Position numbers and translations under genes: made by a program. Shown piece by piece: positions 23,901 through 38,900 of a stretch of 64,000 bases of DNA. Under the pieces are notes generated by a model that saw only the letters and a program-made list of their open reading frames with translations, did no database searches and was not told the origin of the DNA. Each line of letters begins with the position of its first letter. The stretch's first letter is position 1. This DNA is from Astropecten irregularis (taxonomy: Eukaryota; Echinodermata; Asteroidea; Paxillosida; Astropectinidae), in the NCBI GenBank assembly GCA_963971285.1, contig OZ020250.1, positions 14,492,499 through 14,556,498 of the forward strand, given 5' to 3'.

Positions 23901-26900
23901 CAATGGAACCGGCCAAACGCACAATAATGGAATATGCACATTTTAGTTGGAACAGAGTTCCCGTTCTTTACATTGACTTGAAGGTTTTGTGTTTGTGTCT
24001 TCCTATCAATCGTGATTCCGTGTCAACAGTTATCATCACGACCGAGGACGGTCCCCTCCCTAACAACACGGCCTGGGAGGTGCTCTTCACTCAGCCCCAC
24101 CTCACGCCCCTCGGACTGGTCAGGCACAGCGCCTTCCTGACGGGCTGGCTTCTTGACATCATCCTGGTGGTTATGGTCCTGTGCTCCTTGCCTATTGTCA
24201 GGAGATCGGGCAATTTTCAAGTGAGTAGATTTTTTTTTATTTCCGTCCAAATTGGCATTGTTCTCAATGGCCGCCTTCATCTGACCAACCTCGGACCTGG
24301 GGCCGATTTCACTAACGCTTTGCGATCATCGTAAAGCCCAAATCCATCGCTAAACAGAAAATCGATCGCTATTTTGCGTAGCAATTTTCCGTTTAGCGAT
24401 GGATTTGGGCTTTACGATGATCGCAAAGCGTTAGTGAAATCGGCCCCAGGGGTCGATTTCACCAAACTCATCGTAAATTACTACCAACCGTAGGACTTGT
24501 GATGCATTGTTGCCATACGTACATGTACGATACGATGGGTTGTCCTTTGTAACCCGAGTTACGATCGATCGTAGTGCTTCGTGAAATTGACCCCATAAGT
24601 TGGAAAGGTCTACAGGTCCCCGGTCAATTCCCAAGAGCTGCTTACGCCAGAGTATTCACTTAGCGCGAAAAGCCTTTCCTGATAAAACATTCCGGGCTTA
24701 CACTGCTGACCCAAGCTAGTTTAGTGGTATGACATCTGCACTTTTAAACAGGTCTTAGAGGTCGTGGGTTCGAATCCCATCTGAGCGAGCGAATGGGGTG
24801 TATGCACTGAAAAGTATATAAAGTATGCAGTACGTACGTGCTTGTCTACGTTGGTTTACCAACCAAATTCACGTGTCTTGTTCGTTGCTTTTGAAATTTT
24901 GTATCCATTGTCGTTATGATTTGCTTAGCATATTTTACTCTCATGAGGTGTGGACCGACAACCTGATTTCACTTATCAAGGCTTTTGTGCTTAAGCACAT
25001 TATTTTTGGTGCTTTAAGCAGCTCGTGAAGCTGGTCACTGGATAGTGACATCAATATACCCGGGGTCCACCAGTAACAGTCTATTGGTTGCTGAGGCCAT
25101 AGGCATCCGCCTAAATGTCGGTGGAGACTAAGTTAGGTAGCATCAGCCTCCGCGGCCTTAGCGTGTCATGACTGACTTCACCAGCGGACAGTAAAACCAA
25201 CATAGTGCCGGCTGTTTGGATCAGTCTTACCACGGTGTGAAGAAGACACATAATAGTTTCATTGCCCTGACACTCCAAAAGACCGATTGCTTTCCTATTT
25301 TTTTTTAACTCAAAATAATGAATAACACCGGTCCAGTAAGCCGAGGGCCACGGGGTCATATGATACCAGACTCCCGGCCAGCGATATTCAAACGGTTCAG
25401 TTGGAAAGCTGAGAAGTCCGTTGTGCCTAGCGTTCCCGTGTGGTTTGAACCTATTAAGTCTTCGTCCCACCCAACCGGCATCTGCTGAAACATGGATGGA
25501 TCACATACGAACATAATCCCTCTCAATTAAGCCGCGCCGTTTATGAACTGTAATTATATTGCCCGTGCTCTCATCACCTGAGTGCCCCGTGTGCGCGTGC
25601 GGCGTACGTGTTGGATTTAGCACGCACATGGTAGCATCTTACGTGTGAACGGACCAAGTAGGAATACCTACACGCTCAGCTAATTAGAACTAGAATGTAT
25701 AATTACCCTATACATGTGCTATATCATGCATGATATAATCAAATAATTGAGTCTATATGTCAAATTACAATCGAAGGTACATGTAATTACATAAGGTTGT
25801 TGTAAAGTACTGATCCGGATCCCATTTTAGCGTACCCTGCATAGGACGTGGATCCGCAAATCTGGGATCCTGTGCGTTAAACAAACAGGCCCAAAGTGTT
25901 ACCTTTAAAGGTAATATCATACTTTGGTTTTTATCAAAGAAATACAGATTCATGGGCAAACATATCAAGGAAGATACAGTAACAGTCATCTGTGAAAATT
26001 TCAGCCCCATACGGTGCTCACGTTTTGAGAAAACAGTGACAAACGGCCACAGTATTTCTGAAGTCTTTTCTCTTTAATTTTTGATCTTAAAAAGATCAAA
26101 CATTATAGGTAAATCTGTGAAGATTTCTGTTTCGGTTTGCTACCAAGAATGATCCTACCAAGGTAGCATTATTCGCTTACGGTAGAAGACTGTTTTGCTT
26201 ACGGTTAGCGTATTTTTTTTTATAAACGGTAAGCAAGGACTTTCTGCAGAATGATATGGCAGTGCGTTAGCAGAACAAAAAAGGGTTAAGCTGGAAATTC
26301 TTCACTAAGCGATTAAGCGGCGAAAGTCTTACTTTCATGATTCCATGCGAAGCAGTGCCCGTAAGCACAAAAATAGGCCGTAATGGATTCCATGAAATTG
26401 GGCCCGGTGGCCGATTTCATAAAGCTCTGCGATGCGTCGCGACTCGATTTGCGACGCGTCCTAGCTGCGACGCGTCGCATCTATATGCGGTGAGTCCATA
26501 GAGAAAGGATGCGTCTTAACTCTGCGACGCGTCGTAAGTTTTATGAAATCGGCCCCAGGGGCCGATTTCACTAACGCTTTGCGATCATCGTAAAGCCCAA
26601 ATCCATCGCATAACCGAAAATTGATCGCTACTTTGTGTAGGAATTTTCTGTTTAGCGATGTATTTGGGCATAGCGATGATCGCAAAGTGTTAGTGAAATC
26701 GGCCCCTGGTCTTTTTGAACACAATTCATTTCGTGCCCACATATTAAACTCTCGTAAATTTTTACACAAAGAATTTCTTACCGCAATCCACTTCGTATAC
26801 ACCACACTGTCACATCGGGCTGAACGCTCAGACAATCGGGTCAAGCGTATCAACTTGGCTGCTGTTCTATACATAAAAAAAGGACAAAAATACAATAAAT

Positions 26901-29900
26901 TAATATATAAATAACAAATTTAGTAAATTCATTGAGCTGAATGCCATAAAGAATGGTTGAGGTCTCAAATTTTCCCATAAAAAATTATGGTGTGTGCATA
27001 TTTCCATTAATTTGTCATTCTTTATGGAAGGGGAAGAATTGACCACACGGCATCGCCTTGAAGCATTTACGTAAAGGTACTATCATACTTTGGTAGCAAT
27101 ACCGAAACAGAAATTTTCACAGATTTACCTATAACTTACAGGGTAAAAAAATGGTGATGGTAGAAGCATACCGTTCAAATTTGTTCAGCCTAAAATGCTG
27201 TATTTATCCAGAAAAGAGAAAAACCAACGACCAAAAACACGTTTGGTTTTGAAAAAAAAACAAAAAAAAACTGGGCGCCGTATGGGACTGGACATTACAC
27301 AGATGACTGTTGCTGTATCTTTCTTGATATTTTTGCCCATTAAACTGTATTTCATTGAGAAAAACCAAGATATGAAAGTACCTTTAACACAACGGGGCGG
27401 GCTTAGCTGAGCTCATTACTGTCTATTGTATGCCATGGATGTCCGGGCAATTTAATTGAACGAGATGCTGAGTACACGAGCAGGGGAAATGAAGCACACC
27501 TTCCGCCCGTGTCTGACCATGGAGGAAGGAGTGGACTGATCACCGGACGGTGTGATTGTTCGTAGGTTTCCAACCTTCAGCGAACATAGGGTGTTTACGA
27601 AATGGAGTCTTAGGCTTACTCAGGCTCAGGCTCCAGCTCAGACATCCTGAAAACCGTGGTTTTTCATTGGAGCCGAAGCTCTGTTTTCCTTTTCAAACCA
27701 GATAATCTACTTCAGAACCGCAGCCAAAAGCCTCTATTTTGATACCCGTTATTTTAAAATGGATTCACGAATTGGAGCCGGAGCCTGAATGAAACGGAGC
27801 CTGAGCCTCCGTTTCGTAAACGCCATCAGACTAAAAAAAAAAGGCATCCGAAGATGGCGTTTTCATGCCGACATTTTGCTTCAAATAGGCTACCAGCTAA
27901 AAAGAGCGTTTCGTAGCTATAGACACTTGGATTTATTTCAAGGGCCTTTTCCACACCTCGGCTCCGGCTCAGGCTCCGGCTTCGTCTCTGTCATCCATAA
28001 TTATGCTGAAAATATAGGTCGTGGCTTTTCATTGAAGCCGAAGCTCTGTGTTCTTGTTCAAACCATAGAATCTACATCCGAACCGCAGCCTCTATTTTGA
28101 TACCCGTTATTTTAGAATGGATTCACGAAATGGAGTCGGAGCCGGAGCCTGAGCCGAAGCTGAGGTTTGGGAAAGGGCCCTATAAACTTAACTGCGTCGT
28201 CGGTGCGCGGTGTGGTTGGTACCCGTGTCTCATGAACCAGATGGCCTACTCCGTCACTAATTGCTCGTCTCCACCCAGTAGTACATAATTTCGTGATTGC
28301 TACGAATTTGATAACACCCTGCAGCCGATGCTGCATGCTCCCCTGGGAATTGCGAGGGTTCCGAGGGTGATAGGTTGACTCTTGGCCAATTTCAATACAG
28401 CTGCTTCAGCACAAAATATGCTTATGCATGAAAAGTCTTCCTTGATCAAACAGGATTGCCAACCAAAATAATTTCCATGCGATTTTTACTGCTTTTGAAT
28501 TGTATACGGCCATTGTTTGCTAAGCATAACATTGATAAGTTTTTGGCTAGCATTTATTTTGATTTTATTTACCAAGGTTTTGGGTGCTTAAGCAAACTTT
28601 GGTGCTTTATATTAAGCAGCTCTATGAATTTGGCCCTAGATGACCTACGATAAATCAATACAAGTACTTTACTGCTCCAAACTGCTCATCGGCAAAAATA
28701 ATGACCTGAAATGTGTTAAATGTTTCAAAGCCTTCATTAAAGACCCTGATATAGGATCGAAACGTGTCAGACCCTCCTAACTCCAAGCATAATGGTAAAC
28801 TGTTGGAAGTACATTGGCTTATGAAATGCGTGACATGGGAGAGTTTCATTATTAATCCTGTATCAACATTCTATTCACAGTGTGTGACTTCGACACATCC
28901 GAGGTGAGATGTTTAGAGACGGTTAACACTGTGTTTTAACATGCTTGGGCGCTCTCGTTTCTGTATTATCACAGGTGTTCTACTGGACGCATCTCATGTA
29001 CATCTTCTTCTGGTTGTTACTCCTGATGCACGGCCCGCGGTTCTGGTACTGGTTCGTGGTGCCTGGCGTCATCTTCATCCTGGAGAGAATCAGCCAGCTA
29101 CGGCTGGTCAGACAGGCCCAGTTCGGCAAGATGTACGTGGAGAAGGCCGAGCTCATGCCGTCCGGGGTAAGGGGTTTGTCGGATATTCCCTTCTCGTTCC
29201 GTTGTCTGTTGAGCCTTTACGAAATTACGCTTGCGGCTAGGCTTTAGATTGTGGGGTACTGTGGCCTAGTGGTCTGGCGTGTCAAACTCTAGATCCTTTG
29301 ATCAATCTGCAGATTGTGGGTTCGAATCCAGCCATGGGCTAGCAGTGCTTGTGTCCTTGGGCAAGACGCTTTGTCACATACTGCTCCTCTTCACACAGGT
29401 GTAAATGGGTACCTGGGAAGGTAGAGATGGTTTTGTGGTTTGTTTAGCCTCTGTGCACTGAATACGGACCGTAGCACGGGGCTGTATACCCCCTGGGAGT
29501 TGAGATGGTTTCAGAAATGTAACTTATGGCCCGATGACCAGGGATAATAATAATCTACAGCGCTTTGATCTTCTTGGAAAGACGCTTTATAAATGCCCGT
29601 TATTATCATTATTATTATTTTGCTGTCGCCATTTTTTGTCCTAAATGACATAAAGGATTTGAGATAGGCCTACACGGCGAAGCTGGAGCCTTTCTTCGGC
29701 TTCGCCATGTAGACCAATCCCATCGTTTCGTTTCATTATGTGGGCTTCAGAATAATGGTGGTAGCGAAATAAGTTCCAAGCCTAGCCTCAAGCCTATGGT
29801 TTCGTAAAGGCCATGTCTGTCTGTCTTGTCTCTTTGTCCCACTGCGTCAAGTTCTGAAAACTTGTCCGACAGCGCCTATCCTCTCCGGATGGGTTCACTT

Positions 29901-32900
29901 CACGAAGTTATCGAAGCAAATCGCACTCACGCCGCATATACATACACCAGACGCCAATTTCATGCAAAGCGGATGCATATTAACCGGCGAATCGCTCCGG
30001 AGGTATGCTAGAGAAGACAAGACGGCTTCAGAGGCCGGCCAGGGCTAGGGGCGCATAATGGGATTATGGGAGACTTTTGGAGAGTCGGTCTTGAGACACA
30101 GCGCACGCGCACGCACGCGCAATACAGTGCGCGCATGCTCATAATTGCGCAAGCATGGTTTGCGCATGCGGTGTTAACTCAAAACCGACTCTCCAAAAGT
30201 CTCCCATTTACCAGGGGTCGATTTTCACCAAACTCATCGCAACTTATTATCAATCGTAGGACTTATGATGCATTTCAGCCCTTATTAGGATACGTATCCT
30301 TCGTAACTCGAGTTACGATTGATCGTAAGGCTTCGTGAAATCCAACCAAGTACATCAGCTAATTAAACCCCTCGTAAATTTCCGAAAACCTTCGCTATTC
30401 CTAAAACAGACGTCCAACATAGTAAACCCTAAAAGGGTTCATACAAAGTTTGGTATGTCAAATAGTAACATCAGCAAATTATCTACATCATTCAAATCTA
30501 TTTTTGACCGGGAAAGTAGAAAACAGGGGTCCTGAAAATAAAATGCACCTTCAATTTTTAAGAGCAAAAGCTCCATCTGTGAAATGTAGGCCAACAATTT
30601 GAAAAAAAAAGAAGATTACTCCCACTATGCCACTATATGCTGTTACCCAAACGATGAATCCTTCTCTTGAAAAACAACTTAGATGTCAACTTCGGCATGA
30701 TTTTTAATTTTTATGGTCTTGAAGCATTTCAAACTTTTTTTCTCGTGAATACGTGGATAGATTAGCCTTTCCGTGAATATCTCGTTAGCAATTACCGTGG
30801 ACCGTCTATACCGAGAAGACGGGCTCACATCCCCCCGAAGAATTACGAAGAACCACGGTAGACCGCTGAGGGGCAGGGATAATTGCATGATTGAAGGGCT
30901 AATGTTCCGTGTCGCACGCTCTCTCCACCAACCGCCTCCTGCTATACCTCCACCACCCAGGAGGGCAGTGAATTAAAAGAAAATACCGTTAGGCTTCCCA
31001 GTCCAGCAATCTGAAGTAGATATGCTTGCGATCGTACTTACAAGTCCCCAGGTTTTTGCAATTTATAGCTTCTTTTTACGGAGTGTGTGTGCTGATCTGA
31101 CTAATACCACCACATACAGTGATAGGACTGATCAACGTATATAGGCAAGTCCAAATAGAGCGTCACCAAGAGTTTGCAACGAGCAGGCCAATCACAATTC
31201 ACGGAATCTGTCGACCCAACTGCGGGTCTGGAGGGTGCAGAATGGGGCTTGAGGCTAGGCTTGGCATTAAATTTATTTTCTACTGCCATTTTGTTTCTTA
31301 AATGAAATGAAGGGCTTGAGATACACGGCGAAGCTGGAGCCTTTCCCCAGCTTCGTCATGTGGCTCAATCCCTTCGTTTCATGTTGTGGGCTTCAAATTG
31401 CAGTATAGTAAAACAAGGCCCGAGCCTATAGCCTCAAGCCTAGTTGCTTCCACACAAAATGGCCAATTAAAAAAAAAATTACAAATACTCACATGTTTCT
31501 GAGGCAATCGACCAATATGGCAAAATAAAGCTGAAATCGTCTATTTTCTTTTTCTTTTCAATCTTGTATCGGTTAACCGATGACTTTTGCCGAAAAGTCC
31601 ATCCAAAGATAAATACCCCTAAATGGCCGAATTGACCGGTGCCTGACTAAAAATACTATACCCCTCCACTACATGACAAAAGTTAAGAAATATTTTGCCA
31701 CGAAAACGTTTGACAAGTTTAAAACTGTACGGATCTGCAATCGATATACATATTTAAATAATATTCCGGGTTTATTGCTGTATATTATGCCGCCCATCAC
31801 TTAAATTACTGGGACAACGAGACAGACTTTAATTGATTGGACTCGTAATATATCGTTCCCGTTCGATGCGTTTGTCTCGAGACAGCTCAAGCTGATCTGC
31901 AGTCATGTTGAAGACGTCGCAGTTTAAAGAAAAGTTGTAGAAGGGGTTATCGGGATTTGAATGTACATGTATGTACCTGCTAATGCTATACTTCGACACC
32001 AGTGGTGCGTTACGTTTGTTTTCTTTCTGCGGCACGGTTTTCTTTTCTGTCTCATTTTCCAGTCTTCTAGAAAGACGAGACCTCGGCCCATGCCATACGA
32101 GGTAATTTACGGGCAATCTGATTCAGGCAATCTTTAAAGGTAGTATCCTACTTTGGTAGCATACCGGAACAGGAATCTTCATAGATTTACGTATAACTTT
32201 CAGGGTATGAAGATGGTGGTGGTAGAAATGTACCGTTAAAAATGTTCTGCCTGAAATGCTGTTTTTATCCAGAAATTATTCAAACAACGACCTAAAATCC
32301 CTTTGATCTTTTAAAAGATCACAAATAAAAGAGAAAAGACTTAAGAAATAATGTGGCAGTTTTTCACTGTTTTCTCAAAAAGTGGGCACCGAGTGGGACT
32401 GAAATTTTCACAGATGACTGTTACTGTATCTGTCGTGATATTTTTGCCCACGAATCTGTATTCCTTGAAAACAAAACAAAACAAAGTATGATACTACCTT
32501 TAAGAAGAAATAGCATTCATCTTGAAAAAAATGTCTTTTGAGCTACTAACAGTTTCGTTTGCATATACGGTGTATAGTTGGTTGCCTCCAATTAAGTTGC
32601 CTGTGAAAATTGCCTTGTGTGACATGGCCTTATGTAAACCAATTATAGCCAAAGCGCTGCAAACGCCACGGATCAACTTATGCATGTCCCTCATACTTAT
32701 AGCGACGCGACGCGTGCCACACCCCAAAAGGAATGCTAGTCCTAAGACTGATCTAGCTCAACCTAAGCCAAACGTAGAGTTGAAAATACATCCAGCACCT
32801 CATGAGAGTTACAAGATTCCTCGAAAAACACACACAAGACTATAGTGAATGCGAAGCCTTACGATCGATCGTAACTCGATTTACGAAGGATAACCCATCG

Positions 32901-35900
32901 CATCCAACGTATAGGGCAGTAATACGATTGATAGTAAGTTACGGTGAGTTTGGTGAAATAGACCCCTGGTGTCGATTTCACGAAGCCCTACGATCGATCG
33001 TATCTCGACTTACGAAGGATAACCCATTGTATCCAACGCAGGGCTGCAATGCATCATTAGTCCTATACGACTAATAGTAAGTCACGAAGAGTTTGGTGAA
33101 AATCGACCTCTGCGAAGACAGAGGGAACGAGCGCCTTTAAAAGTGTAACGATAAACGATCACAGAGATCGAGGTAGCTCAGGCGTAACACCATGGCCAGA
33201 CGGCCTCCATAATACGTCCGTGCACGCTGACGACTCCGGTCTCATCATGGAGCTCCTAATGAAATCGAATAATATACGATTGGGGGCTAAAGAGCCATCC
33301 ACATGACAGGGCTGATTGGCTTAGAGGTATGGTGATATGTAACCCAATTTGCAGTAATGAATTGCCATACACGCGCCATTACGTTCGGCGTATAGGCCTA
33401 TAGGTTTGTAGGAAGCCAGAAATCACTCACGTACCGGTTCGTAAGTTCATCAGCTCCGCCGTGGAAGGAGGGGGTATAAAATTGTCGAGGGGGCGGGAGG
33501 TAACCTCTACCAGGATAAATGTAATTTCATACTTCATGGGCAAAGATACCAAGAAAGATATACAGTAACAATCATCTGTAAAATACCCAGTCCCATTCGG
33601 TGCCCACTTTTTGAGAAAACAGTGAAACACGCTCATGGTATTTTCAAAAATCATTTTCACAGGATTGTTGATCTTCCGAAGATCAAAATTGTTTTGGGTC
33701 AATTTGTTCTACACTTTTCTGGATAAATACAGCATTTCAGGCAGAAACATTTTAACGGTATATGTTTCTACCGTCGCCATCTTTATACCTGTACGTAACA
33801 TGTAAATCTGTGGAGATTTCTGTTTGGTATGTTACCAAAGTATGATAGTACCTTTAGGGGAAGAATTAAGGCACGCTCATTGAAATGATGAATGTATTAT
33901 GACTCTGATGATATGTCTAAAGTGCCACCATCAGGATGAAACGTCTCATCACAATTTGATTTCTTTTCCTACTTAGGTGACGCACTTGACGCTAACCAGA
34001 CCGCCACATTTTGACTATTCGCCAGGAGACTATCTGTTCCTGAACATTCCGCAGATTGCTAAGCACGAATGGCATCCGTTTACCATCAGTAGCGCCCCAG
34101 AAGAAACCGGTAGGTTACCGCAAAACCACCAAGGTATTACAAGCAAAATTCATCACTTCAATCCATGCGGAATGACTATAAATCCAATCCATGTCTTTAT
34201 ATTATTGTACTACGCATTATTTGTATCATTGGTCATTGAACTTATTTGAACATTTCTGAAACCATCTCAACTCTATGGGGAGTATACTGTCCCGGCTGCT
34301 GTAAAGAGCACAGAGGCTAATCAAGCACACAAAGCCATGTCTACCCTCACAGGTACCCATTTACACCTGGGTGAAGAGGAGCAATATGTGACAAAGCGTC
34401 TTGCCCAAGGATGCAAGCACCATTAGCCCTTGGCTGGATTCGAACCCACAATCTGTACATTGGCCACAATAACTCGAGTGCAACACGCCGAACCACTAGG
34501 CAGTGACACCCCCATCAATAACAGCTTACTACAGTATCAACTTTCCTATATCGCGGTTTCAGGGTGTACTCTCAAGTTTTATTTTTAAAGACAGTTTATA
34601 TGTCCACATTATGATTACAACCTCCTACAAATACTGCTAACCTAGTAGCCTTGTAATTGGGTACAGAATTAAATTCATCTAAATATGCAATGTTCTTGTC
34701 CCCTTGTCATTCAGCCTTTGAGAAAGATCCTGCTAGGATCGAAACGTATCAGGCCCTCCTAACTCCAAGCATTTGATATATTTCAGGTCATTTTGGCTGA
34801 TGAGCAGTTTGCAGCAGTTTATTACTTGTATTCATCTAAATATGATTTCTTGACCACGAATCTTCAGCCATTCTAAATATTCCTTTCGGTCAACCTGCAG
34901 ACCCTTAACATGAATCGTTAGAGTCAGCTTCCAGCTTTCAATCTGAATTTCTTTCACAGTCGTGTTTTTTGTCACTGTGTGCTCTAAATGAGCAAAAGCA
35001 CATTGACACGATTGGTTTGAAACCGAAGTAAGACTGGCAGATTGGCTTGTACTGTGGGGAGAGATCTTACAGTAACTATGACAAAAGTCTGACCATAGTG
35101 TCAACCATCTGAGTAACTCTTCGGGGACCGGATGTCATTCGCAAAAACAAAAACAAAACAGAACCCAGAGGCACAGCTCTTAACCAGGGTCACCTGCCAT
35201 TCAATGAAGATGTTTTCACGATGGCACTGAAAGACCTGCTACCGTGGTTACTGTCTCGTCACTATGGTAACTGTGCCTGCATCATTTCGTTGCGAACTCT
35301 CGTCGCGGCCTCCCATGCTATAAAAACAGCACGAAACGAAGATCGCGCTGCACCGTCCCTTGTATAGGTGCGCCAGATGCCGAAGCAGGGCCCGGGCATT
35401 GCACGCGGCACGTTCGCTGAATTGCTGACCCACTTTGAAGAAAGGAATCCGTGGGAAAAAATGAACATTTTCAATCAATAATTCTCCATCCTTACAGTTA
35501 TGTAGCCATATTAAACGTGATATCCTGTATGGCAGGTCTTATTTTGGTTTCGAGCCAGCGTAAGGTAGAATCTTTTGTATCATTTTTTTCTTTCAGATTT
35601 CCATATTTCTTTCCTGACTGTTTGTTGAATGAATGCAATGGCGGTAAAATATGGAAAAACCTCGAATTTGTTTGAAAATGTGAACAATTACGGATGGCTC
35701 AAAGAGAAGGCATGGCAAGAGATGGAAAATGACAAATAAAGTGGCCACCGTTTGGAAATGAAAATTTCAAAGATGACTGTTACAGTACCTTTCTTGACTT
35801 TTTTGGCCCACGAATCTGCATTTCTTTGACAAAAAAACTAATGAGATATACCTTTAAAGGTAGTATCACACTTTGATAAGAAACCAAAATAGAAATGTTC

Positions 35901-38900
35901 ACAGATTTACGTATAACTTTCAGGATATGAATATGGTGGTGGTAGAAACATACCGTTAAAATTGTTCCGCTTGAAATTTATCCAGAAATTAGTAAAACAA
36001 CGACCGAAAATCTTTTTGATCTTTTAAAAGATCAAAAATAAAAGAGAAAATACTTAAGAAAAATTGTGGCTGCTTTTCACTGTTTTCTCAAAAAGTGGGC
36101 AACGTATGGGACAAAAATTTTCACAGATGACTGTTACTGTATTTGTCTTGGTATTTTTGCCCATGAACCTGTATTTCTTTGATAATAACCAAAGTATGGT
36201 ACTACCTTTAAAGAGTACATCAACTGGCAAATGGCAGCATTGAATGAAACCAAGAAAATCGCAGACTCACCTTAAACCAACGATCCTGGACATCTCATGC
36301 AGTGATGTCATCTTCGGCGATGCAGTCTTTACCGTTGAGATGCACTTTGGGCTTTGTCTCTCTGTGACCTCCTAGAACACTGTTGCATCGTTTGCGATAT
36401 ACTGTCCAAATACGAAGTCTCATTCCTCCAATTTAGCAGACTGTTGGCTGTTCGGCAATAACATACACCATTCTTTCTGGGATGGGAACAGAAAATCGAT
36501 ATTGAGGTCAATGGTATGAGCTCATATTTCAGACGCATGCCACGATCATTGACAAATTGCTATTTCTGGCTGGTTCAAGATTAAAAAGTATCTTATTTCA
36601 GTTTATTCTTCTGCCAAAGCGTATCCGACCAATTTTGCTCCATTTACGGTAGTTTGAAGCTATATAGGTAAAACATTTTAAAGGTTCTTTTTTTTGGAGG
36701 TTGGAAAAGGTGTCCAAAATTGTTTCTGGACCGGTATGTAGCTTTGACTATTGACAGATAAAATGAGTAAACGGACTTCACGCGTTATTCAACAATTGAT
36801 TTCGCGAGGCAAAATATATTGTTACTATAATCTTATAAGGCCTTTTTGGAGGTTTTGGGGACTGAGTCCAAATGGACTCTTTACAAACTAGCTTCTATAA
36901 GCTTTGACTATGGATAGGTGAAATGACTGAATGGATTGCACGTGTATATATTCAACAGTTGAACTCGCGAGTTAAAAGATATTGAAACTATAATCTTACA
37001 ATTCTAGCAATTGACCTAGAAAGACAGTTAAATATACAAAGGTCGATTTCATCAATCTCATCGTAACTTACAATCAATCGTAGGGCTTGTGTGCAACACA
37101 GACCTACATAATTGTGATATACGATAGGTTATCCTTCGTAACTCGAGTTACGATCGATAGCAGAGCTTCGTGGAATCGACTCCATGACAAGTATAAGAAA
37201 TGCTTCATAATTTCGGCCTAACAGCTCACTATTCATGATGCTAGAACCAAAGGAAGAAGAGAAATCATTCCTTTGAACTGCTGCAACTTTCAAGAAAATT
37301 ACATCAGCTCTGAAAACCTAAGATACAATAATTTGAAACATGCACAGCAGCAAGCGGTCAACAAACAAAGTCAGAAAGTAACACAAAAATAAGTAATTAT
37401 TCATTTTTGTCCGTGAAAATGACCATGAACAGGCTGATTTTGACCTCTTTTTTTTTAGTGTAAGGAGATGATTCTTGAAGACAAGATGATTGGAATGAGT
37501 GTTCTTTTTGGGGAAAACCAACAACGCAAAACAAAAAACGCAAAGCGAAAAACAAATCAAGCCCTTAAAAGATGTACCTTTTTACAGCTGGCCAGCTGCA
37601 CTAAGATAAGATGCACAATTAAGTTCCATGGAAAACTCTTTTGCAACTTTTAGATATTTTTTAATTTACAATGGACATATAGAAAATCATAATTTGTGCA
37701 AAAATGGACACTGCAGGAAGGACTGTAGTGTATTATGTTGAGTTTAAAGGTAATATCATACTTTGGTTTTTGTCAAAGAATATATTCATGGGCAAAATTA
37801 TCAAGGAAGATACAGTCACAGTCATCTGTGAAAATTTCAGTCCCATACGGTGCCCACTTTTTGAGAAAATCGTGAAAAACGGCCACAGTATTTCTTAAGT
37901 CTTTTCTCTTTTATTTGTGATATTTTAAAAGATGAACAAGATTTTCGGTTGCTGTTTGAATAATTAATGGATAAATACACCATTTCAGGCGGAAGCATTT
38001 TAACGGTAGGTTTCTACTAGCATCATCTTCATACTCTGAAAGTTATACGTAAATCTTTGAACATTTCTGTTTTGGTTTCTTACCAAAGTATGATACTTCC
38101 TTTAAGACCTATAATGCTATAGTCATTGGGCTTATATTACTGTGGAATTAAAGTGAAATGTACTGAATGATTGATAATGCACTGCATTAGTTCATTCATT
38201 GAAGGGTTGAGACGGTGTCCGTGTTGTTTCAGAAGCCTTGAATGTATCATCTTTGACCGAAACACTAACCTATATAACATTATGCAAATTAGGCTTGCCC
38301 TTCACCGACGTGGATGAGCACTGTATACTCAGTGCTTGTGAGAGCACGTGAAAAAAATCAAATGCTTGCTCAGGTGGGATTCGAACCCACGACCTCCTGC
38401 TTACTAGTGCAGATACCTTTACCTGCTACGCCACCGAGCTAGCTGGGGTCTGCAGGGTGAATCGAATCCAATATCGCGGCGGGTACCGCAGTTAATCATG
38501 AATATTAAATAATTCTGGTCGGGAAATATATATAACATTGCAAATTTCTTGTATTATTTGATTTCTCTCTTTCATACATAGACACAATCTCGGTACACGT
38601 TCGGTCGGCCGGCAACTGGACCAACAAACTTTACAGTTTTTACGACGAGAGGCATCGGCGCAACCGACAGCTGTCGGTCCGCAGTCGATCCAGGCGGGCC
38701 AACGGCAGCACGTCGACCGACAAGGCTGCCGACCCTGCCGACCCCGTGGTACTGGACGTTCCTCCCAGCCCACCCACTGACAGGTACCGGTCCGTGGGGG
38801 AGAAAGGGAGCCGGCACCCGGTGACCAAGACCATGAACTGGGTGAGTCATTCGGCATGAAACTCCCGATGAAACTCTTATGAAGGGAGACGTTTGCCACA

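Noticed and set aside
25111-25470. 119-codon minus ORF in a NOX5 intron
   Set aside because: No recognisable domain; possibly part of a repeat but not supportable as a gene.
38360-38440. Functional tRNA gene
   Set aside because: A and B boxes are present but the acceptor stem lacks a base and the anticodon stem is short; similar heads occur in SINEs nearby.
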